A stretch of DNA of 64,000 bases from JBCBTD01 sp039818825 (GTDB taxonomy: Bacteria; Pseudomonadota; Alphaproteobacteria; Geminicoccales; Geminicoccaceae): assembly GCA_039818825.1 (NCBI GenBank), contig JBCBTD010000018.1, forward strand, positions 1 to 64,000. The letters run 5' to 3'. A model generated the notes under the pieces. It had not been told where the DNA came from. It ran no database searches and worked only from the letters and a program-made list of their open reading frames with translations. A program made the translations under genes and the position numbers. How positions within the stretch are numbered: the stretch's first letter is position 1; every line of letters begins with the position of its first letter. This document shows positions 62,633 through 64,000 of the stretch, one piece after another.

Positions 62633-63703
62633 GTGGCGCGATCACGGCCGACGCTGAGAGACGTCGCGGAGCGGACCGGCGTTCATACCTCGACGGTGTC
62701 GCGGGCGCTGAACCCAGACACCGCCCATCGTTTGTCACCCGACGTCGTTGCTCAGGTGCGCGAGGCCGCGGCGGCGGTCGGCTACCGTCCTCATGGCGCT
62801 GCCGCGAGCCTTCGTACGGGGCTGTCGAGGTCCGTGGCGGTGGTGCTGCCGGACCTTACCAACCCGGTGTTCCCGCCGATCGTTTGCGGCATCGAAGATA
62901 CGCTCGCTGCACGGGGGTTTCTTCCGATCGTCGCGAACACGGGCAACGACGTCGATCGCTACGCTGCCGTCTTCGAGCGGCTCATGAGCCGTGGCACCGA
63001 TGGGTTCATCCTGGCGAGCGCGCGGCGGGACGACCCGATCGTCGACCACTGCGTCGCCGAATCGATCCCACTGGTCGTGATCAACCGGACGGTAGACCGC
63101 GACGGCGTGTCAGCGGTGGTGAACGACGACGACCGCGGGGCGGCGATGGCCGTGCAACACCTGCACGCGCTGGGGCACCGCCACATCGCTCACCTGGGCG
63201 GACCGCAGACACTGTCGACGGGGCACGCACGCGCGCGCGGCTTCAAGCGCGCAACCCGCGCGCTTGACCTCGCCGCCGCGGAGGTGGCGACCGTCTTCGC
63301 AGACGCCTACAGGCGCGCTGCCGGATGTCGAGCGGCGCTGGATTTGCTCCGGCGCGCGGAACCACCGACGGCGATCTTCTGCGCGAACGACCTGCTGGCA
63401 CTCGGCTGCTACGATGCCTTGCGTGAGCTCGGCCGGCGTTGTCCGGAGGACCTTTCCATCGTCGGCTACAATGACATGCCGTTCGTCGATTTGCTTGCCC
63501 CGGCACTCACCACGGTGCGGATTCAACACGACGAGATGGGACGTCAGGCGGCGCGGATGCTGCTGCAGCATCTTGACGATCCGGCGCAACACCCCTTCGA
63601 CGTGGTGCTCAGGCCGGAACTCGTCGTGCGTGACTCAACCGCCCCACTTGGTCGCCCGAAACGCACGGTTGCTCGTACGTCCAGACCCGCCGTAGAAGTC
63701 TGA
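62633..63703 (+). CDS. LacI-family regulator of the catabolic operon
   Basis: About 356 residues. The helix-turn-helix TLRDVAERTGVHTSTVSRALN and a GYRPHGAAASLRTG hinge precede a sugar-binding-like effector domain. The GTG at 62633 has GGAGAGG five bases upstream. It is divergent from the TRAP/dioxygenase operon and likely represses it until an aromatic or carboxylate inducer binds. The effector domain is the usual size. Confidence 0.92.
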   Translation: MARSRPTLRDVAERTGVHTSTVSRALNPDTAHRLSPDVVAQVREAAAAVGYRPHGAAASLRTGLSRSVAVVLPDLTNPVFPPIVCGIEDTLAARGFLPIVANTGNDVDRYAAVFERLMSRGTDGFILASARRDDPIVDHCVAESIPLVVINRTVDRDGVSAVVNDDDRGAAMAVQHLHALGHRHIAHLGGPQTLSTGHARARGFKRATRALDLAAAEVATVFADAYRRAAGCRAALDLLRRAEPPTAIFCANDLLALGCYDALRELGRRCPEDLSIVGYNDMPFVDLLAPALTTVRIQHDEMGRQAARMLLQHLDDPAQHPFDVVLRPELVVRDSTAPLGRPKRTVARTSRPAVEV

Positions 63704-63724
63704 ATGCCCCCGAGAAGCCGGCGT

Positions 63725-63753
63725 GGTCGAGCCGACTGCCAGTCGGCTCGACC
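63725..63753. terminator. Bidirectional hairpin between lacI and doxX
   Basis: A perfect 13-base-pair stem (GGTCGAGCCGACT with AGTCGGCTCGACC) with a 3-base loop lies between the two convergent genes. It likely ends transcription from both sides. Confidence 0.75.
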
Positions 63754-63804
63754 GTTCGTTCGAAGTGGTCGACACGCTGGCCCCAATCGATCCTCGACGC
63801 CGGC

Positions 63805-64000
63805 TCAATAGCGACGATTGAGGCTGAGAGGGCCAGGACCGCCGGCGCTGATGACAAAAAGGCCGCCGGCAACGGCGATGTTCTTGGTGAACATGATCGT
63901 CTGGATCTGATCGGCGAAGTCGAGGTGAAAGACCAGCGCCGTCATCACACTGAAGCCTGCGAGCAGGAACGCCGCGATCCGCGCGCCGAAACCGACGAGG
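63805..64000 (-). CDS. DoxX family membrane protein (N-terminus outside window)
   Basis: Only the C-terminal 64 residues are in the window. The segment FLLAGFSVMTALVFHLDF, then FTKNIAVAGGLFVISAGGPGPLSL, and a short basic end (NRRY) match the last helices of DoxX/DUF417-like proteins. The family has four helices; members interact with redox or thiol processes, but the role here is unknown. Confidence 0.85.
   Translation of the reverse strand, partial: LVGFGARIAAFLLAGFSVMTALVFHLDFADQIQTIMFTKNIAVAGGLFVISAGGPGPLSLNRRY

Overview
The window is a gene-dense, high-GC stretch of bacterial chromosome. Its families point to an alphaproteobacterium: NnrS, OxyR with divergent katG, TRAP and Tct transporters, an LpxB-N-domain/GT2/ArnT-like set, an Hsp20 gene with a ROSE-type leader, and a BchE-type cyclase. 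Species cannot be named from sequence alone. A bchE gene with a PpsR/CrtJ-like site upstream suggests a (bacterio)chlorophyll-making lineage or a descendant of one. No rRNA, CRISPR array or intact insertion sequence was seen; one tRNA-Arg is present.

Layout. 1-2190: end of a sensor kinase, then a cobalamin riboswitch driving a CobW-type GTPase and a DUF1289 protein. 2470-9064: an SLC13-type anion transporter and a five-gene set for a sodium-pumping acyl-CoA decarboxylase (carboxyltransferase, gamma, biotin carrier, beta) ending in an aminotransferase. 9194-16044: a PAS-GGDEF-EAL protein, a VOC/esterase pair, a DEAD-box helicase and a Bcr/CflA-type efflux pump. 16308-19573: katG divergent from oxyR. 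19838-26285: a Moco sulfite-dehydrogenase-like enzyme with its cytochrome c, a 54-residue protein and a LacI regulator sharing paired operators, then cytochrome b561/YceI, an SGNH hydrolase and NnrS. 26354-28578: a decayed CopD-like gene downstream of bchE. 28796-33625: a TctCBA uptake system, then a secreted TPR protein followed by a tiny membrane protein. 33669-41836: metabolic enzymes (HpaI aldolase, BCAT-like, quinone reductase, GST) and transporters.

41833-53143: RecD2-like helicase, inositol-phosphatase-like enzyme and DMT transporter in an overlapping chain; a NicO metal transporter with a DUF1007 protein; an M48 protease, DnaJ-like and Hsp20 proteostasis group with a candidate RNA thermometer; and a tightly overlapped GT39/GT2/LpxB-N/MobA operon. 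53275-55797 looks like accessory DNA beside tRNA-Arg: a solitary DpnI-like nuclease, a DUF4399 protein and a broken SRAP gene. 55798-63703 is a seven-gene catabolic operon (TRAP transporter, intradiol dioxygenase, SDR, BKACE enzyme, MDR enzyme) divergent from a LacI regulator, with a perfect palindromic operator between them. A DoxX-family gene runs off the end.

The most original points are a possible CoA-transferase-free route for ring-cleavage products (BKACE next to an intradiol dioxygenase), a DpnI-like nuclease with Gln in place of the catalytic Glu, a ROSE-like thermometer on hsp20, a B12 riboswitch over cobW-DUF1289, and a LacI-controlled 54-residue protein upstream of the sulfite dehydrogenase genes.
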